This document shows positions 34,728 to 43,778 of a DNA stretch of 64,000 bases, one piece after another. Source of the stretch: Arthrobacter burdickii (GTDB taxonomy: Bacteria; Actinomycetota; Actinomycetes; Actinomycetales; Micrococcaceae); NCBI RefSeq assembly GCF_030433645.1, contig NZ_JAROCG010000001.1, forward strand, positions 1,302,001 to 1,366,000, given 5' to 3'. The notes under the pieces are model-generated. The model searched no databases. It was not told where the DNA came from and worked only from the letters and a program-made list of their open reading frames with translations. Position 1 is the stretch's first letter. Each line of letters starts with the position of its first letter. The position numbers were made by a program, and so were the translations under genes.

Positions 34728-36218
34728 CTACTGTCCGATCGGCTCCTGATCTGCCTTCCTCCGGTTCTTCCCCCGGCGTGCACTCACGGCTGACTCCGTC
34801 AGCAGTCCGACGAGGAACGTCAACGGAACCACCACGAGCAGGGAGATTGCTGTGGCCATGCTGCCGCCGATCAACGCCGTGAAGTTGTTGACCACCAGGT
34901 AGAGAACCCAGGCGAGCAGGACCAATGCCAGCACCGGTGCGATCCGGGTCTGCCACTGCCGGCTGCCCTCGCGGTGCCGCCTGAAGAAGGCCACCACAGC
35001 CAGGGACGTCAGGACATACAGAACGAGGAGCGCCACGACCGCCAGGCCGCTGAACCAGGAGAAGAGCGCGAGCACGGGATCCAGTCCGAGGATCGCGAAC
35101 GGCACGACGAGGATCAGCGCGGCGGCGGTCTGGATACGACCGGCGACAGCGGGAGCCATGTGCTTGTTCGTGCGCGACACTGCGGCGGGCATGGACCCGC
35201 GTAGCGCCAGTGAGTGGAGGTAGCGGTTGACGCCGTTGTGGAAGGCGACGATGCCTGCGAAGAGCGAGGTGACCAGCAGGATCCCGGTCGCGGTACCCGC
35301 CCACGGCCCGAACATCTCCACGATGGGACCGAGGACGAACGATGTGGCGTCTCCGGACTCGAGGGCAGCCCCGGCCGCCGTTCCGACCCGGGAGGCTCCG
35401 TAGTAGCTGACGAGCATGAAACTGATGAACGAGAAGAACGCCGCGATGACGACGACGGCGAGGTAGGTCGCGCGGGCGACGGTCCGGCTGGGGTCCTTAG
35501 CTTCTGCCGAGTAGATCGCCGTGGATTCGAATCCGAACATGGAGGCCACCGCGAACATGATGGCGACCCCTGGTGCTCCACTCGCGATGGCACCGGGGGA
35601 GAAACTGGCCCCGACGTCGATGCCTTCGGGACCGCCGCCGCTCAGCAGCACTCCGATGCCGAACGCGAGAAGAATCAGGATCTCCAGGCCGACGAGGACG
35701 GCGAGGATGCGTGCGCCCAGCTCGACGTTGAGGGACCCCAGGACCTGCACCAGTGCCATGGTCGCGACGGAGAGCAGCCACCAGGGAAGTGGCAATCCGA
35801 CGGAGGCGAGCAGCCCGGAGAAGGCGGCACCGTACAGCCCGTACATGGCAGCCTGGATGGTGCAGTACGCCAGGAGGGCGAGCCAGCCGGCTCCAGCTCC
35901 GACGCGGTCACCGAAAGCTGCTGTGACGTAGGCGTAGAAGGCGCCGTTCGCCTGGATCCTCCGGCTCATGGCCACGAAACCGACCGAGAACACCATGATC
36001 ACCAGACCGACGACCAGGTAGGCGCCCGGTGCGCCGGCACCGTTGCCGAGCGCTGTTGCAAGGGGAGAGGCCCCGACGATGCCGGTGAGGGGTGCCTGAG
36101 CCGACAGCACGAAGAACAGGATGCCGAGCACCCCTACACTGCCCGCCCGGAGCGCGGTCGGGTGCACCGTGCCGTCGTCCCGGACGGTGAGCGCGGGATC
36201 GGGATTGGAAATGCTCAT
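34728..36218 (-). CDS. APC-family permease, probable aromatic amine importer
   Basis: A 496-residue amino acid-polyamine-organocation carrier with about 12 helices. Typical features are an early unwound helix with SAQAPLTGIVGASP, SRRIQANGAFYAYV between helices 2 and 3, and FGFESTAIYSAEAKDPSRTVARA in the middle loop. The C-terminus is a basic tail. The ATG at 36218 with AGAGGT is preferred over 36257. Placed between the FeaR-like gene and the aldehyde dehydrogenase, it probably imports phenylethylamine, tyramine or a related amine. Confidence 0.82.
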   Translation of the reverse strand: MSISNPDPALTVRDDGTVHPTALRAGSVGVLGILFFVLSAQAPLTGIVGASPLATALGNGAGAPGAYLVVGLVIMVFSVGFVAMSRRIQANGAFYAYVTAAFGDRVGAGAGWLALLAYCTIQAAMYGLYGAAFSGLLASVGLPLPWWLLSVATMALVQVLGSLNVELGARILAVLVGLEILILLAFGIGVLLSGGGPEGIDVGASFSPGAIASGAPGVAIMFAVASMFGFESTAIYSAEAKDPSRTVARATYLAVVVIAAFFSFISFMLVSYYGASRVGTAAGAALESGDATSFVLGPIVEMFGPWAGTATGILLVTSLFAGIVAFHNGVNRYLHSLALRGSMPAAVSRTNKHMAPAVAGRIQTAAALILVVPFAILGLDPVLALFSWFSGLAVVALLVLYVLTSLAVVAFFRRHREGSRQWQTRIAPVLALVLLAWVLYLVVNNFTALIGGSMATAISLLVVVPLTFLVGLLTESAVSARRGKNRRKADQEPIGQ

Positions 36219-36521
36219 CGGTACCTCTTCGTCGTCGGAGTCGCAGTTCGAAGGCATCCCCGTGTGCCTTGATTCACAGCATGGACCGGGAGTTGTGCAC
36301 TGGCCTTGTCTCTGCGCGACTGCTTGTTGCGGCAGAGCGCAATCCTGACTGAAACGGCCCCGACGAAGCCGTGCATCAGCTTCGTACGCGCGTTGGCAAT
36401 GCCCGTGCGCTCAGAAGAAAGCGGTACGCGCGCCGTTGCTCCAGAATCGGGTGAGACCGGGACACCAGACCCTTTCCGCCACCGTCGGCCTGAAGGGCCC
36501 GCTGAGAACAAAGGACACTCC
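36219..36521. other. 303-bp divergent promoter region (permease / aldehyde dehydrogenase 2)
   Basis: No gene seen. It must hold the promoters of both flanking genes and is the likeliest target of the FeaR-like activator. I could not pick out a convincing direct repeat or consensus promoter by eye. The dehydrogenase frame is open through part of it but has no ribosome site before 36522. Confidence 0.4.
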
Positions 36522-37958
36522 ATGACCACGCAGGCCGAGATTTCCACCGCGTATACGAGCGCCGCCGATCTGCTGGGCGTGATCCAGCCGACTCAGGGCG
36601 GACGCCCTATTCATGATCCGGCGACGGGGGAGCTGGTGGGTCGTGCACCGGAACACACTGTGGCAGATCTCGAGGTCGCCATTTCAGCCGCCAAGACCGC
36701 ACAGCCGGCCTGGGCCGCGAAGACCCACGGGGAACGCTCCGACTATCTTCGCCGGGCCGCTGACGCCATTGACGCCAATGCCGAGGCCTTGGCCGAGCTG
36801 CTCTCCCGGGAGCAGGGCAAGCCGCTGAACGGCCCCAACGCCCGATTCGAAGTGGGAGCCTGCGCAGCCTGGCTGCGGCAGACCGCCGCGTTCGACCTCG
36901 AGCCGGAGGTCCTCGTCGATGACGAGAGCGGCCGGGTCGAACTGCACTACCGGCCGCTCGGTGTCGTGGGCGCCATCGGCCCGTGGAACTGGCCCATGAT
37001 GATCAGCGTCTGGCAGCTGGCTCCCTCCCTGCGGATGGGCAACACCGTGGTCATGAAGCCCTCCGGTATGACGCCCCTATCCGTTCTGGCGCTCGTGCAT
37101 GTCCTCAACCTCGCGCTGCCCGCCGACGTCCTGCAGGTTGTCTCGGGGCGACGTGATGTTGGCGCTGTCCTTGCAAGCCATGCCGACATCGCCAAGATCA
37201 TGTTCACCGGATCGACGGCCGCCGGCCAGGACATCATCCGTTCATCGGCCGACACCGTGAAAAGGCTGACCCTGGAACTCGGCGGCAATGATGCCGGCAT
37301 CGTCCTACCCGACGCCGACCCCCGCGCCATCGCCGAGGACCTGTTCTGGGGTGCGTTCATCAACACGGGTCAGACCTGCGCCGCATTGAAGCGGCTCTAC
37401 GTCCACGAGGACATCTACGAAGACACCGTTCAGGCCCTGGCGGACATCGCGCGTGCCATGCCCATGGGCGTGGGCCTCGACGAGAACAACGTCCTCGGCC
37501 CCCTGCAGAACAAGGCGCAGTTCGACATCGTCGCGGACCTCGTCCAGGCGGCCAAGGACTCCAACGCCCGCATCGTGGTGGGCGGGGAACCGGAGAAGGA
37601 CCAGCCCGGCTACTTCTACCCTGCCACCCTCGTCGCCGACGTCGACAACGACAACCCGCTGGTCACCGAGGAGCAGTTCGGCCCCGCCCTGCCGATCATC
37701 AAGTACTCCGACGTGGAACAGGCCATCGAATGGGCGAACGGCCTGGACGTGGGGCTCGGCGCGTCTGTGTGGTCCTCGGACAGGGACAAGGCCCTTGCCG
37801 TCGCCGCCCGCATACAGGCGGGATCGGTCTGGATCAACAAGCACGGCACAGTGGACCCGCGCGCACCCTTCGGCGGCGCGAAGAAGTCGGGATACGGACT
37901 CGAGTTCGGAGTAGAAGGCCTCAAGCACCTCGGCCAGCCCCAGGTGATCAGCGCCTGA
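36522..37958 (+). CDS. Aldehyde dehydrogenase (copy 2), probable (hydroxy)phenylacetaldehyde dehydrogenase
   Basis: A 478-residue ALDH, sister of the enzyme at 1782. Catalytic E252 is in LTLELGGNDAG and C286 in NTGQTCAALK. ATG 36522 follows AAAGGA. Its place beside the aromatic amine oxidase, FeaR-like regulator and permease makes phenylacetaldehyde or 4-hydroxyphenylacetaldehyde the probable substrate. The products phenylacetate and 4-hydroxyphenylacetate feed the paa and hpa clusters on either side. A hairpin terminator follows the stop. Confidence 0.88.
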   Translation: MTTQAEISTAYTSAADLLGVIQPTQGGRPIHDPATGELVGRAPEHTVADLEVAISAAKTAQPAWAAKTHGERSDYLRRAADAIDANAEALAELLSREQGKPLNGPNARFEVGACAAWLRQTAAFDLEPEVLVDDESGRVELHYRPLGVVGAIGPWNWPMMISVWQLAPSLRMGNTVVMKPSGMTPLSVLALVHVLNLALPADVLQVVSGRRDVGAVLASHADIAKIMFTGSTAAGQDIIRSSADTVKRLTLELGGNDAGIVLPDADPRAIAEDLFWGAFINTGQTCAALKRLYVHEDIYEDTVQALADIARAMPMGVGLDENNVLGPLQNKAQFDIVADLVQAAKDSNARIVVGGEPEKDQPGYFYPATLVADVDNDNPLVTEEQFGPALPIIKYSDVEQAIEWANGLDVGLGASVWSSDRDKALAVAARIQAGSVWINKHGTVDPRAPFGGAKKSGYGLEFGVEGLKHLGQPQVISA

Positions 37959-37982
37959 GCTGCAGCACAACACTCCTGCCGG

Positions 37983-38015
37983 AAGGAGCCCGAACCCGAG
38001 GGGTCCGGGCTCCTT
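37983..38015 (+). terminator. Hairpin terminator after aldehyde dehydrogenase 2
   Basis: AAGGAGCCCG (37983-37992) pairs with CGGGCTCCTT (38006-38015), 10 bp. An inner ACCC/GGGT stem lies in the loop. It starts 24 bp after the stop codon. Confidence 0.65.
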
Positions 38016-38075
38016 GCGGTGTCATGACGTCTCACTGCCCCGGCTGTGGTTGACAGCACAGGCCAGGGATTGTCT

Positions 38076-38089
38076 ACTGAACATTCGGT
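38076..38089. promoter_or_regulatory. Candidate PaaR operator C (paaI-paaK)
   Basis: ACTGAACATTCGGT resembles the two stronger sites near 45.8 and 46.0 kb (10 of 14 positions shared with ACCGACCGTTCGTT) and is itself an ACYGAA-NN-TTCGGT palindrome with one mismatch. It is 22 bp before paaI. Confidence 0.5.
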
Positions 38090-38111
38090 CACAAATGATG
38101 AGGAGACATCG

Positions 38112-38645
38112 ATGTCCCAAGACCATCCCCTCCTTTCCGGAGATCAAGCATCCCGGTGGCTGGGTATCGAGGTGGACCGGATCGGTGAAGGCCATGCGCA
38201 GATCCGGATGACGCTGCGCGAGGAGATGCTCAACGGGTTCGGCATGGCCCACGGCGGCATGATCTTCGCTTTCGCCGATACCTGCTTCGCTTTGGCCTGC
38301 AATAGCCCCTCCGGAAGCGATGGCACCATTACGGTGGCGGCCGGTGCGGACATCAACTTCATCTCCTCCGCCAGGGAGGGCCAGACCCTCGTCGCCAAGG
38401 GCACGGTCCGAGCCCAGGCCGGACGCAGCGGGGTCTATGACATCCAGGTGACAGCTGACGAAGCTCTGGTGGCCGAGTTTCGCGGGCGGAGCCGCACCAT
38501 CCCCAAGCCCAGACAGAAACCGGCTCTACACCCACGAGCAGACCTCACGCCGAGCCTGAGCCACCCATCACCAGCCCCCGATGCGGCGGTACCGCCCCAG
38601 TCCTCCTCCACTTCCGCACAGCACGCCAAGGAAGCCCGACTATGA
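38112..38645 (+). CDS. paaI: Hotdog-fold acyl-CoA thioesterase
   Basis: A 177-residue PaaI-type thioesterase with the active-site helix NGFGMAHGGMIFAFADTCFA split across residues 43-62; Asn, the HGG turn and Asp are the conserved elements. PaaI releases CoA from dead-end ring-hydroxylated phenylacetyl-CoA species. The hotdog domain ends near 132; the remaining 45 residues are Pro/Ser/Ala-rich and absent from typical PaaI. ATG 38112 has AGGAG; the frame upstream overlaps the operator. Overlaps paaK by ATGA. Confidence 0.9.
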   Translation: MSQDHPLLSGDQASRWLGIEVDRIGEGHAQIRMTLREEMLNGFGMAHGGMIFAFADTCFALACNSPSGSDGTITVAAGADINFISSAREGQTLVAKGTVRAQAGRSGVYDIQVTADEALVAEFRGRSRTIPKPRQKPALHPRADLTPSLSHPSPAPDAAVPPQSSSTSAQHAKEARL

Positions 38646-39985
38646 CCACGTGTTCCGTACCTAACCCGTACACCCCCTCCGTTGTCCCTGCTGATCGATT
38701 GCAGCCCGACCTCGAGGAGACCATGAGTCGGGACCAGATCGAGTCGCTCCAGTACGATCGGCTCCGGTGGACACTTCACTACGCCTACGAGAACGTTCGG
38801 GCATACCAAGAGCTCTTTGATGGGCACGGGGTGCACCCCGGCGACTTCAAGGACCTCGAGGACCTCCGGCTGTTCCCGTACACGGACAAGGAATTCCTGC
38901 GCAAGGCCTACCCCTTCACGTCCCTCGCGGTGCCGATGAGCGACGTGCGACGCATCCATGCTTCCTCCGGAACCACCGGTCAGCCGACAGTGGTCGCCTA
39001 CACGGAGAACGACCTGCAGACCTGGGCCTCGCTCGTGGCCCGCTGCTTTCGGTTCTCGGGGATGCGCCCAGGCGACAAGGTGCACAACGCCTACGGCTAC
39101 GGGCTGTTCACCGGCGGTCTCGGCGCTCACTACGGCGCTGAACGCCTCGGATGCGCGGTCATCCCCATGTCCGGCGGGCAGACCGAGAAGCAGGTCCAGA
39201 TGATCCGCGACTTCGAACCCCAGACCATCCTGTCCACGCCGACCTATCTCCTCACAATCGCCGATGGCTTCAGGAAGCTCGGACTGGACCCCCGGAAAAC
39301 CTCACTCCGGACCGCCGTCCTCGGCGCCGAGCCGTGGACGGAGGAGATGCGGCGCGAGATCGAGAGGACGTTCTCGATCGACGCCTGCGACATCTATGGC
39401 CTCTCCGAGGTCATGGGGCCAGGCGTGGCCGGCGAATCAGTGGAGTCCAAGGACGGATCCCACATCTGGGAGGACCACTTCCGGCCCGAGATCATCGACC
39501 CCTTCACCGACGAGGTGCAGGAGACGGGCAGGCCGGGTGAACTCGTCTTCACCGCGCTCACCAAGGAAGCGCTCCCCATCATCCGGTACCGCACCCACGA
39601 CCTCACCCGCCTGCTTCCGGGAACGGAGCGACCCGGCCACCGGCGGATGGGCCGCATCACCGGTCGCTCGGACGACATGATCATCCTGCGCGGAGTCAAC
39701 CTCTTCCCCTCCCAGATCGAAGAACTCGTCCTGCAGGTCCCCGAGCTGAGCCCTCACTTCACTCTCGAAATCAGCCGCCCGGCCCGCATGGACCAGATGG
39801 TGATCATTATCGAGCGACGCGAGGAAGCCCCGGTCGAGGCGGCCGAGATCGGCGGAAAGAAACTCCTCCACGCCATCAAGACGAAGATCGGCTGCTCCGC
39901 CACCGTACGTATTGCAGAACCTGACACCCTTGCCCGTTCCTCGGGCAAGCTGCGCCGGGTCTACGACCTGCGGGACAAGGGATGA
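38642..39985 (+). CDS. paaK: Phenylacetate-CoA ligase
   Basis: A 447-residue adenylate-forming ligase that activates phenylacetate with ATP and CoA. The phosphate loop is SSGTTGQPT (108-116), followed by YGLSEVMGPGVAGE and RTHDLTRLLPG; the C-terminal PaaK cap domain has GRSDDMIILRGVNLFPSQIE. It is translationally coupled to paaI by ATGA. It makes the substrate of the PaaABCE epoxidase. Confidence 0.95.
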   Translation: MTTCSVPNPYTPSVVPADRLQPDLEETMSRDQIESLQYDRLRWTLHYAYENVRAYQELFDGHGVHPGDFKDLEDLRLFPYTDKEFLRKAYPFTSLAVPMSDVRRIHASSGTTGQPTVVAYTENDLQTWASLVARCFRFSGMRPGDKVHNAYGYGLFTGGLGAHYGAERLGCAVIPMSGGQTEKQVQMIRDFEPQTILSTPTYLLTIADGFRKLGLDPRKTSLRTAVLGAEPWTEEMRREIERTFSIDACDIYGLSEVMGPGVAGESVESKDGSHIWEDHFRPEIIDPFTDEVQETGRPGELVFTALTKEALPIIRYRTHDLTRLLPGTERPGHRRMGRITGRSDDMIILRGVNLFPSQIEELVLQVPELSPHFTLEISRPARMDQMVIIIERREEAPVEAAEIGGKKLLHAIKTKIGCSATVRIAEPDTLARSSGKLRRVYDLRDKG

Positions 39986-40090
39986 CGGTCGGGGGGCAGC
40001 AGCCGGCGGCCTGGACCGGCTCCCCGGCTGCGGAACCCGTCATAGACTCGTAGCTTCAGCTTCGTCCTTCCCGTCGGAACAGAGGTCCTC

Positions 40091-40708
40091 ATGACGAACG
40101 CACAGGCGGCCGCGCCGACGGACACTCCGCGTCGGGGCCGGCCGGGCTACGACCGCGAGACGCTGCTGCGCGTGTGCGTGGATGTCTTCAACCTTCACGG
40201 CTACGACGCCACCTCGATGGGTACCCTGTCCGGGCACCTCGGGATCTCCAAGTCGGCCATCTACCACCACGTCGAGTCGAAGGAGGAGATCCTCGAGCAA
40301 GCCCTGAACCGAGCCCTCGACGCGCTCGAGGAGGTCATCGCCTCCGAGGACAGCGCTGCCGTGTCGGACCTGGAGCGACTCGAGCACGTGGTGCGGCGCA
40401 CCGTCTTCGTACTCGTCGAGCAAATGCCCTACGTGACCCTCCTGCTGCGGCTGCGGGGCAACTCGGACGTCGAACTCCGGGCGCTCAAGCGTCGGCGTTC
40501 GATCACCGGTCAGGTCGCGGGGTTCATCGAACGGGCACAGCAGGAAGGCTCGCTGCGGACCGACCTCAGCAGCCGGTCGGCCGCCCGCCTGCTGCTGGGC
40601 ATGATCAACTCGATCGTCGACTGGTACAAGCCCGAGGCCGGCAAGTCCACGGGTGAGCTGGCTGACACCGTCGTCGCTCTCGCCTTCTCCGGGTTGCGCG
40701 CTCCGTAG
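40091..40708 (+). CDS. paaR: TetR-family regulator, probable PaaR
   Basis: A 205-residue repressor with the N-terminal HTH TSMGTLSGHLGISKSAIYHHVESKEEIL (about 41-68) and a TetR C-terminal domain. PaaR-type TetR proteins repress paa genes and release DNA on binding phenylacetyl-CoA. ACCGA-N4-TCGTT-like palindromes precede paaI, the thiolase operon and paaA, and it lies between these units. It sits 105 bp after paaK; a strong shared terminator follows. Confidence 0.85.
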   Translation: MTNAQAAAPTDTPRRGRPGYDRETLLRVCVDVFNLHGYDATSMGTLSGHLGISKSAIYHHVESKEEILEQALNRALDALEEVIASEDSAAVSDLERLEHVVRRTVFVLVEQMPYVTLLLRLRGNSDVELRALKRRRSITGQVAGFIERAQQEGSLRTDLSSRSAARLLLGMINSIVDWYKPEAGKSTGELADTVVALAFSGLRAP

Positions 40709-40737
40709 AACTGGACGCTCGACTACCCGCGCGGCCG

Positions 40738-40778
40738 CATGGCAAGGGCCCCGGCTCGATGACCGGGGCCCTGCCATG
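40738..40778. terminator. Strong bidirectional terminator between paaR and paaZ
   Basis: A stem of 16 pairs with one bulged A (40738-40754 with 40763-40778, core GGGCCCCGG) and an 8-base loop, between convergent genes. Confidence 0.8.
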
Positions 40779-40786
40779 CGGGCTGA

Positions 40787-42877
40787 TCAGGCGGGAGGCC
40801 AGGTTTTCGCGACCAGGGTCAGCACGTCGTAGGTCGCCACGATCTCATCATTCTGGTTGTGCAGGATTGCGTCCCAGCAGACCTCGCCGTATTCATCCGT
40901 TACTCGGGGCGTGATCTGCTTGGCCGTCAAGGTCACCCGGATGGCGTCGTCGTAGGTAACGGGCGTTATGAACCTCAGGTTCTCCAGCCCGTAGTTGGCC
41001 AGGACAGGTCCCGGCGCGGGGTCGACGAACAGTCCTGCCGCCCAGGAGACGAGAAGGTAGCCGTGCGCGACCCTGCGGGGGAAGAAGGGGTTGGCGGTAG
41101 CAGCTTCCTCGTCGGTATGCGCATAGAAGGTGTCGCCGGTCTTCCCGGCGAAGTCGCCGATGTCCTCGAGGGTCACAGTGCGAAGCTCGGACGCGAACTG
41201 GTCGCCGATGCGCAGATCCTCCAGTGATTTCCGGAAGGGATGGACACCCGTACCGTTCTCCACACTCTCGCGGGTCACGGTCTCCGCCGCGGCGCCGCGG
41301 TGCCAGACCCCGGTGATGGCCGTGAGGATGTCCGGCGGCCCCTGGATCGCGGTGCGTTGCATGTAGTGCTTGACGCCGCGGACGCCTCCGAGTTCCTCGC
41401 CCCCGCCTGCACGACCTGGCCCGCCGTGGATGAGGTGCGGCATGGGGGAGCCGTGACCGGTCGAGGTCTTGGCATCCTGACGGTTCAGGTAGTGGAGGCG
41501 ACCATGGTGGGCACTGATGCCGGCGGCGAAGCGGGCAGCGGTGGGACCATCGTTGGTGCAGACAGTGGCTACGAGTGAGCCGCCACCGAGGGCTGCCAAG
41601 CGTACGGCGTCCTCGATGTCGGTGTAACCGATGACGCTGGTGACGGGACCGAATGCTTCGACGAAATGCACCTCCGGCGTGAGCGGGTCATCGAAGGACA
41701 GGATGGTGACGGGGAAGAAAGCCCCTGCTGAGGCATCGGCATCACCCGTCGAGGCATCCGGGCCTCCGAGCCGGACGGTGCCCCCGGCTCCCACCAGTCG
41801 CTCAACGGCCTTGCGCACTTCGGATTGCTGTTCCTTGGACGCAAGGGCGCCCATCGTAACGCCCTCGGCGCGGGGGTCGCCGATCACCACCCGCTGCTGC
41901 ACCCGTTCCGCAACAGCCGAGACGACGTCCTCGACCCGGTCCTGCGGCACGATGACACGACGGATGGCGGTGCATTTCTGGCCGGCCTTCGAGGTGATCT
42001 CGACGAAGACGGCTTTGACGAAAGCATCGAATTCCGGGGTGTCAGGCGTGGCATCCGGACCGAGGATGGCGGCGTTCAGCGAGTCCGTCTCTGCGGTGAA
42101 CCGGATTCCACCGTTGATCACCTTGTCGTGGTTCCGTAGCGTCTGCGCGGTTCCGGCGGATCCGGTGAACGCGACATGGTCGCGGTAGTCCAGGTGATCG
42201 AGCAGGTCCCGGGCAGATCCGGAGATCAACTGAAGCGAGCCTTCGGGCAGGATGCCGGAGTCGACCATCAGCCGTACGCAGGCCTCGGTGACGTAACCCG
42301 TGGGAGTCGCCGGCTTCACGATGGTTGGCATGCCCGCGAGGAAGGACGGGGCGAACTTTTCGAGGAAACCCCAGACAGGGAAGTTGAAGGCATTGATCTG
42401 CACGGCGACGCCCGGCATCCGCGAGTACAGGTGTTCGCCGAGGAACGAGCCGTCCTTTGACAGTTGCTCGACGGTGCCGTCCACGATGACGTTGGCGTTG
42501 GGAAGTTCGCGGCGCCCCTTCGAGGAGAAGGTGAACAGTGTGCCGATTCCGCCGTCCACGTCGAAGAAGTGGTCCTTCAGCGTGCCTCCGGTGAGATAGG
42601 AGACGTCGTAAAGGGCCTGCTTGTGCTCCGTGAGGTACTGGGCGATTTCCTTGAGCTTGAGCGCCCGTTCATGGATGGTGTACTCGCCGAGGGAGGTCTG
42701 GCCAACCGTGCGCCCGAACTCGATGGCCGCGGAGATATCAAGACCATCGGTCGAGACTCGTGCCACTGTCTCACCGGTGGAGGCATCCATGACCTCGGCA
42801 ACGTTCTGCGGGTTTTCCGGCGTCCACCACTGGCCCTGGATGTAACTGGGGAGGATGGTCTGTGTCTGCGTTGCCAC
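40787..42877 (-). CDS. paaZ: Oxepin-CoA hydrolase / 3-oxo-5,6-dehydrosuberyl-CoA semialdehyde dehydrogenase
   Basis: A 696-residue bifunctional enzyme of usual PaaZ length. The N-terminal ALDH part (1 to about 530) has ITSKAGQKCTAIRR with the catalytic Cys. The C-terminal MaoC hotdog hydratase (about 545-690) has DTFYAHTDEEAATANPF and RRVAHGYL. It opens the oxepin ring and oxidises the resulting aldehyde. GTG start with AAAGGA. Last gene of the thiolase-enoyl hydratase-dehydrogenase-paaZ operon. Confidence 0.94.
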   Translation of the reverse strand: MATQTQTILPSYIQGQWWTPENPQNVAEVMDASTGETVARVSTDGLDISAAIEFGRTVGQTSLGEYTIHERALKLKEIAQYLTEHKQALYDVSYLTGGTLKDHFFDVDGGIGTLFTFSSKGRRELPNANVIVDGTVEQLSKDGSFLGEHLYSRMPGVAVQINAFNFPVWGFLEKFAPSFLAGMPTIVKPATPTGYVTEACVRLMVDSGILPEGSLQLISGSARDLLDHLDYRDHVAFTGSAGTAQTLRNHDKVINGGIRFTAETDSLNAAILGPDATPDTPEFDAFVKAVFVEITSKAGQKCTAIRRVIVPQDRVEDVVSAVAERVQQRVVIGDPRAEGVTMGALASKEQQSEVRKAVERLVGAGGTVRLGGPDASTGDADASAGAFFPVTILSFDDPLTPEVHFVEAFGPVTSVIGYTDIEDAVRLAALGGGSLVATVCTNDGPTAARFAAGISAHHGRLHYLNRQDAKTSTGHGSPMPHLIHGGPGRAGGGEELGGVRGVKHYMQRTAIQGPPDILTAITGVWHRGAAAETVTRESVENGTGVHPFRKSLEDLRIGDQFASELRTVTLEDIGDFAGKTGDTFYAHTDEEAATANPFFPRRVAHGYLLVSWAAGLFVDPAPGPVLANYGLENLRFITPVTYDDAIRVTLTAKQITPRVTDEYGEVCWDAILHNQNDEIVATYDVLTLVAKTWPPA

Positions 42878-42914
42878 GGAAGTCCTTTCACTGCGATGTC
42901 GGGGGAAGGTAGAT

Positions 42915-43778
42915 CTAGTCGTCGTAGGTGAAGAAACCCTTGCCGGTTTTCCGGCCCAGCTCTCCTCGTTCGACCATGTCCCGCATCAGCTGCGGGGGTT
43001 CGAACCGAGGGCCCAGGGTGGAGGCCAGATACTCCGCGATTCCCAGTCGCACATCGAGGCCGACGATGTCGGTGAGGGCGAGAGGTCCTACCGGAAATCT
43101 GTAACCCAGCACCATCGCGTTGTCGATGTCGGTTGGTGAGGCGACGCCTTCCTCCACCATGCGGATAGCTTCGACGGCGATGGCGACGCCCAGTCGCGAC
43201 GAGGCAAAGCCGGGGGCATCATGAACCACGACCGGAGTCTTCCCCAGGTCCTGGACCCACCGCACGGAGAGGTTCTCGAGTTCAGGCGCGGTGTGCTTGG
43301 AGATGACGACCTCGACGAGCTTCGACGCCGGTACCGGGTTGAAGAAGTGCAGACCGCAGAACCGTTCGGGTCGGGCCAACTGCTCGGCCAATCCGTCCAC
43401 GGACAGGGAGGAGGTGTTCGTGGCGAGCCAGGCGGTCGGGGAGAGGTGACGTTCCACTTCCTGCAGCGCGGCGACTTTCAGATCCCAGGACTCGGGGACG
43501 GCCTCGACGACGAGTCCGGCCGGCGCGAAGTCGGCATGGTCGAGGGAGACGGTGAGCCGGCCCGCGAGCTCCTCGAAAGTGCTGTCGACGGTGCCGCGTT
43601 CCACGGAGGCGGCGAGGTCGCGCTCGATCCGTTCGCGGGCGATTGTGGCCGCTTCGTCGTCGCGTTCCACCACCGTGACCGTCGATCCGGCGATGAGGAG
43701 GGCGTGCGCGATGCCTCCTCCCATCCGGCCTCCGCCGAGGACGCCCGTGACGGCCGGGATGGTCTGTGCGTGGCTCAT
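42915..43778 (-). CDS. paaH: 3-hydroxyacyl-CoA dehydrogenase
   Basis: A 287-residue NAD enzyme. The Rossmann motif is GVLGGGRMGGGIAHAL near the start, FCGLHFFNPVPASKLVEVV carries the catalytic His, and the C-terminal helical domain has GYRFPVGPLALTDIVGLDV. It oxidises 3-hydroxyadipyl-CoA to 3-oxoadipyl-CoA in the lower paa pathway. Overlaps the enoyl hydratase gene by ATGA. Confidence 0.92.
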   Translation of the reverse strand: MSHAQTIPAVTGVLGGGRMGGGIAHALLIAGSTVTVVERDDEAATIARERIERDLAASVERGTVDSTFEELAGRLTVSLDHADFAPAGLVVEAVPESWDLKVAALQEVERHLSPTAWLATNTSSLSVDGLAEQLARPERFCGLHFFNPVPASKLVEVVISKHTAPELENLSVRWVQDLGKTPVVVHDAPGFASSRLGVAIAVEAIRMVEEGVASPTDIDNAMVLGYRFPVGPLALTDIVGLDVRLGIAEYLASTLGPRFEPPQLMRDMVERGELGRKTGKGFFTYDD

